Shown piece after piece: positions 7,545-11,341 of a stretch of DNA of 11,341 nucleotides (within the stretch, counting starts at the first letter, position 1; every line of letters starts with the position of its first letter). The stretch comes from Pinguiococcus pyrenoidosus (taxonomy: Eukaryota > Sar > Pinguiophyceae > Pinguiochrysidales > Pinguiochrysidaceae). The notes under the pieces were generated by a model. It had not been told where the DNA came from. It ran no database searches and was given only the letters and a program-made list of their open reading frames with translations. The translations under genes and the position numbers were made by a program. Where the stretch lies: assembly GCA_019677205.1 (NCBI GenBank), contig JAAMXY010000328.1, forward strand, positions 1 through 11,341, written 5' to 3'.

Positions 7545-8788
7545 ATGAGTGCTGCTGCGAAAGGTGCGGCGCACGATGCGTGTGCAGATACCGGCCAGTC
7601 CTCACCTTTCCCTTCCTCGGTTCTCGTCCGCCTCGCAGAATCCGACAGTCCGGCCGAAGACGCGTTGTACGCCGCCGACGAAGCGACGTTGGAAGCATTT
7701 CGCAACGCCAAGCCGTGGATGAATGATCAGAAATTCTTCAGGAAAGTTGTGGTCGCTCCCGGCGCCGCCATGAAGATGCTCATGCACGCCATGTCCGGCG
7801 TGGAGAGGGGCATCAAGACGGGCGGAGTGCCCGTCGAGATCATGGGCTTGATGATCGGGCGTCCGGACCCGACCGCTCCCGGCCGCCTGGTGGTGACCGA
7901 CGTCTTCCCACTGCCGATCGAAGGCGCGGAGACGCGGGTGCTGGCGGATGACGCGGAAGTGATGAACTACATGATTCAGCTAGGTGAGAGTCCCTCAAAC
8001 GTCGTCGATTGCGTTCAAAGCCGGGCTCGTTGTGTAACCCGCCGTTTAACATTGAAACGGACTGCGCAGGCGAGGACTTGGAGCTCACGCGCAAGGAGAG
8101 GTTCATGGGCTGGTATCACTCGCATCCGTTCGAAGTGGAGAAGCACAGCCACTGCTTCATGTCCGCGATGGACGTGTCGACGCAGCTGGCCTGGCAGCGC
8201 CTGGAAGATCGCAACGGCAATCCGTGGCTGGCAATCGTGGTGGATCCGCTCCGCTCCATCGCAAAGGGGAGGCCCGAGTTTGGCGCCTTCCGCGTGTATC
8301 CCCCGGAGTACTCAGCGCCGAAGGACGAGACCCCGGATTTCAAGATCGTCACCAACGATTCCGCGCGGGTGGAGCGGTGGGGCAGCTGTTGGAACCGGTA
8401 CTACATGCTCGAGTTGGAGTACTTCATGAGCAGCACGGCGGCCGCCGTCTTGGGGACCTTGAGCCGGAACTTCCTTTGGATGAGCAACCTGACGACCACG
8501 CCGGGCAGCGACGCAGAGAGCCGCGAGCGCGCGCGGGAGCAGATTCGAGCGGTGGACGACACGCTCTGGAACGCTTCGAGAGGGCTTGCAGCGATGCAGC
8601 AGATATCTGCGGCGCAGATGACGTCAAGGCGGCGGGGCCGTGATCGGAAGACCGAGAGCAACGTGGCTCCCGCCCCAGCGTCCGAGCCGGCTGTGGAAAG
8701 CCTGCTCAACCAAGTCACGCAGCTCGCGAAATCACAGGTGTTCAACCGTGCCGGCGTTGGGTCGGAAACCCCGATCAGTGGCAGCTAG
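7545..8788 (+). CDS. CSN5: COP9 signalosome subunit 5 (CSN5/JAB1), JAMM metalloprotease (2 exons)
   Basis: Exons 7545-7983 and 8070-8788 join across an 86-bp intron (CTAG|GTGAGA ... GCAG|GCG) to give 385 residues; human CSN5 has 334. CSN5 is the zinc isopeptidase that removes NEDD8 from cullins within the COP9 signalosome. AKPWMNDQKFFRKV (about 55-68) identifies CSN5 rather than its proteasome relative Rpn11. The JAMM ligands are visible: Glu98 in VEIMGLMIG, His163 and His165 in WYHSHP, and Asp181 in MSAMDVSTQ. The spacing between His165 and Asp181 is five residues longer than in human CSN5. Conserved VVDPLRSIAKG, GAFRVYPPEY and YYMLELEYFMSS follow. The C-terminal helix includes LLNQVTQLAKSQVFN, like the end of human CSN5. 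A basic, Pro/Ala-rich linker (about 315-340) precedes it. Confidence 0.97.
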
Positions 8789-8927
8789 ATCGAGACGAGA
8801 GAGGCCTCGCGCGGCAGCAAAATCGAATCATCCAGTCCTGACCCCGTTCCGGATCACCGTCGTCCAATGCTCGCGCGCACGTCAACCACGCTATCGCAGA
8901 TCGCCCCGCTACACCCCGCAGTTTCGT

Positions 8928-8958
8928 CACTTGGATTGGTGCCGTCCACTTGGATTGG
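8928..8958. repeat. Two short direct repeats, CACTTGGATTGG
   Basis: The 12-base word CACTTGGATTGG occurs at 8928-8939 and again at 8947-8958, with similar flanking bases (CGTC before each). It lies between the converging CSN5 and alanine aminotransferase genes and may be a small tandem duplication. I can assign no function. Confidence 0.7.
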
Positions 8959-9026
8959 AGCCATCCTCTTCATCTTGATCTGCAGACCTGTTTTCTTCTT
9001 GTCCTTCACTTCTCAACGGAGCTCCC

Positions 9027-10764
9027 TTACGCCTCGCCATACCTTTCCCAGATCCCGGCGTGAAACTGCGTGATGCTCGCGACAACCCCCGGCATCTCCT
9101 CCTCCGGCGGCAAAATCGTCGTGCGGAAGTGGTGCGTCCCGTCCACCTGCCCGAAGCCGCTGCCCGGGACACAGACGATGCCCGTGTCCTCCAGCAGGCG
9201 CATGCAGTACATGGCATCGGGCGCCTTGCCTTGCTCCTCCGCCTCCTCGACGAAGGCCTTCGGCAGCTCGATGCTCGGGAAGGCGTAAAGCGCGCCGGCG
9301 ATGGGTTGGCACGACATGCCGGGGATCTTGTTGAAGGACTCGCTCAGCAGCTCTGCTCTTCGCTTCATGCTCTCTAGAATGGCGTCCCTCTCGGAGACGT
9401 ACTTCGCGTAGGAGGGCTCGCCCTCCTGCGGCGGCCGCACGAGCAGCCCGGTGGCCAGCTGGCCGAGGGTGTTGCTGCAGAGGCTGATGCTCGACAGCTT
9501 CGAGATCTGCGCGCGGACCTCCGGGTCGATGCCGAAGATCTCAAAGTATCCCCCTCGCAGGCCGCACTCGCCGTAGAAGCCCTTGCTGCAGCTGTGGAAG
9601 CTCACCAGTTGCAGCCCCTTTCCGGTGGGGTTGAAGTCCTCCGTGTGGCCCATTTCTATCGCCACGCTCCGGAAGCTGTGGAACGGGAGGCTGTCGTCCC
9701 AGATGTTGCTCTGGTACACCTCGTCGGCGAGAAGCACCAGGCCCTCCTTCGCGCAGAGGTCGACAATTTCGCGCATGATCGGTAGCGGAAGGGTGTTGCC
9801 GGTTGGGTTGCCGGGGTTGATGACCACGAGCGCCCGCACGTCCACCCCGTCCTTCCGAGCCTCCTTGAGCTGCTCGCGCAGGTCGTCGGCCGTGACCGTC
9901 CATCCAGATGCCTCGTTCAGGAAGTAGGGCACCAGCTCGCCGGTGTAGAGCGTGGTCAGAGCCGAGTACAAGGGATACTGGGGAATGGGCACCAGGACGC
10001 CATCGCGGACGCCATCCCGGGGAGCACGGATGCAGCACTGGTAGATCATGCGAACTCCGTCGCTGGCGCCATTGGTGAGAAAGATGTTGTCCGGATTGCC
10101 CGCTGGCGTGCCATCCCTCCGGGAGATGAAGTCCACCACCTATGCAGCAAGACCAACCCCGCAAGAGGCAAGTTCCGGGTGAGCGTCGCGCACGCTGTGC
10201 CGGATATCTCCCCCTGCTTGCCCTCCACTTTCGAGAGGCAAGCAGCATACCTCTTGCCGCACAATTGGCAAGCCCTGGCTTGCTGTGTATGCACCAACAT
10301 TTGGCATCGAGGAGCGATACCTGCGCGAGCAGAAGGTGAGGATTTGAAGGCCAGGCCAGGCTCGTCCATCCAAAAGAGAGCCCTCCCTTGGCCCCGAAGG
10401 AGCGCCGTACCTCTCAGCGCGTTCCACCACGTCCGCTGGTATTCGCATCCTTTGCTCTGGATCGTCCAACGCCTCCGGGAACAGGATGAGGCTGATCACT
10501 TGACGATGGAAGCTCAGCGGCTTCTGCATCAACGCCTGTGGATTGCCGATGTTGCACGCGACGGTCTTGCTGAAGGGCAGCTTCTCGCCCTTCTTCAGCT
10601 GCTCCTCGATGAGCGCAGCTCTCTGCACGATGGGGCCGCGCACCGCATACGCCGCGGCGCGAACCTTCGCCAAAAGCACCGCAAAGGGACCGTCAGAGGG
10701 GGAAATTCCGGAAATCTTCGTCGACCAGGTCTTCAAACCGCAAAACTTGACGCTCCATTCCCAT
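9027..10764 (-). CDS. Alanine aminotransferase, PLP-dependent (multi-exon, 5' end uncertain)
   Basis: Interconverts alanine plus 2-oxoglutarate with pyruvate plus glutamate. Firm exons on the minus strand are 10664-10411, 10320-10251 and 10139-9027, with introns of 90 bp (GAG|GTACGG ... GCAG) and 111 bp (GAG|GTATGC ... ATAG). Motifs in order: VRAAAYAVRGPIVQRA, CNIGNPQALMQKPLSF, NVGAYTASQGLPIVRQEV, FLTNGASDGVR, VVINPGNPTG, LLADEVYQSNIW, the PLP-lysine motif SFHSCSKGFYGECG (lysine codon 9584-9582), and GSGFGQ near the end. The best 5' model adds exon 10764-10717 (MGMERQVLRFEDLVDE). This gives 494 residues, near human GPT (496), but needs a GA-AG intron. A GT-AG choice at 10725 drops three residues. 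A third reading runs unspliced from ATG 10868 with a basic leader. The lysine motif has Cys where Thr is common. Confidence 0.93.
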
Positions 10765-10879
10765 CCCAGCCTCACAGCGCAGCTTGCCCAACAACAAAAA
10801 GAGACGAATCGCAGCGCTCCACCAAGAGAGCGGCGCCTGAAAGAAAACGCAGCCCTCCCCCACTTCAAGCGCCTCCCAC

Positions 10880-10972
10880 CTGCTCGTTCATGGTCTCTGC
10901 GGACAAGGACGCCAGGGCTCTGGAGACAATCCCCAGCGCCACGACGGCCCGAGGCACCTGCTTGCTAGGCAT
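10880..10972 (-). CDS. Candidate upstream coding exon with presequence or signal peptide, possibly of alanine aminotransferase
   Basis: On the minus strand, ATG at 10972 opens 31 codons beginning MPSKQVPRAVVALGIVSRAL and ending MNEQ, followed directly by CAG|GTGGGA, a plausible donor. The basic start plus hydrophobic core looks like a signal peptide or an organelle-targeting leader. It lies just upstream of, and on the same strand as, the aminotransferase. A possible acceptor (TTTTCTTTCAG, at about 10838) is in phase and would connect through an open stretch to the MGMERQ segment, but that intron would be only 43 bp. Whether this exon belongs to the aminotransferase is an inference. Confidence 0.35.
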
Positions 10973-11341
10973 CCTGCGCACTTTCGCTCCGAATGAGGCG
11001 CCTTTTCTCGGAGCAATTTCAAGCCCTTCGGCGGCGGCAAAATCTCACCAGCCGGAAAGCTGGGTTTCCGCCCGAACTTGCCCTGTCGGACGGGTCAGCA
11101 AGCGGCTTAGAATTAAGAAATATGCTGATTGGCCTGTGGCCGTCGAAACTACACCTGAACGTAATGCGCGTCTGAGGGTCTGTTCGATCGCCATCCTTGC
11201 AAGTGCTGATTTTCCCTCAACTTGAAAAGAATCAGAAGAGAACTTTCCAGCTGGACGAATCATGTGGCGTTTCTCGTCGCTGCTTCAAATCCATCTCCGC
11301 CGCCCTCGACCAATCCCACGGAGGCAGATGTGCAGCCATCC
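10973..11341. other. Right flank, no established gene
   Basis: This is the region upstream of alanine aminotransferase. Apart from a possible gene start at 11262 on the + strand, I see no recognisable coding sequence. Minus-strand and plus-strand frames of 60-72 codons are present, but they have no family resemblance. Confidence 0.4.
11262..11341 (+). CDS. Possible 5' end of a gene running off the right edge
   Basis: An ATG at 11262 opens a frame that continues to the edge (26 codons). The peptide begins MWRFSSLLQIHLRRPRPIPR and contains seven Arg and no acidic residue, as in a mitochondrial presequence. The position and direction would continue the strict strand alternation of the window. 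So short a frame can occur by chance. Confidence 0.27.
   Translation, partial: MWRFSSLLQIHLRRPRPIPRRQMCSH

Noticed and set aside
9541-10248. 235-codon open frame on the minus strand
   Set aside because: It is an alternate frame of the large aminotransferase exon.
10179-11225. 348-codon open frame on the plus strand
   Set aside because: Covers the aminotransferase 5' exons in antisense; the peptide is unrecognisable and the conserved YAVRG segment is on the other strand.

Overview
This window looks like compact nuclear DNA from a single-celled eukaryote. It is GC-rich by eye (my estimate is 55-60 % G+C). It carries eight recognisable housekeeping genes, most of them split by short spliceosomal introns of about 67-213 bp. 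I cannot name the organism. The ribosomal tail of the ubiquitin fusion and the CSN5 sequence resemble protist versions more than animal, plant or fungal ones, but that is an impression from memory and not a search. I see no bacterial operon, phage, CRISPR array, rRNA or convincing tRNA. I also found no new multi-gene system, only an ordinary but gene-dense housekeeping region with some noteworthy details.

Layout, left to right. The genes strictly alternate in strand: ubiquitin-L40 fusion (+, 407-793); type II/PRDX5-like peroxiredoxin with a targeting presequence (-, 1159-2302, 5 exons); small two-helix Spec3/Stum-like membrane protein (+, 2683-3018, 2 exons); COA4-like twin-CX9C protein (-, 3515-3851, 3 exons, too fragmented for a plain ORF scan to find); NDUFAF7/MidA methyltransferase (+, 4125-5855, 3 exons); PRA1-family Rab acceptor (-, 6128-7019, 4 exons); CSN5 deneddylase of the COP9 signalosome (+, 7545-8788, 2 exons); alanine aminotransferase (-, 9027 to at least 10664, probably 10764 or 10972). 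A possible ninth gene on + begins at 11262 and runs off the right edge. Gaps between coding regions are 238-525 bp. A tandem repeat lies in the first tail-to-tail gap (961-1132), and an AT-rich island lies in the first head-to-head gap (about 2396-2580).

How the genes relate. Two belong to ubiquitin/NEDD8 biology (ubiquitin-L40, CSN5). Three are probably or possibly mitochondrial: the peroxiredoxin by its presequence, the COA4-like complex IV assembly factor, and the NDUFAF7 complex I assembly factor. Alanine aminotransferase connects amino-acid and pyruvate metabolism and could be cytosolic or organellar. The COA4-like and NDUFAF7 genes are head to head with 273 bp between their start codons, so two respiratory-chain assembly factors may share a promoter. 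PRA1 (membrane traffic) and the Spec3-like protein do not fit either theme.

The gene models were spliced by eye from reading frame, GT/AG signals and family conservation. In the 15 introns I trust, the last exon base is always G, and the next exon begins with G in 11.
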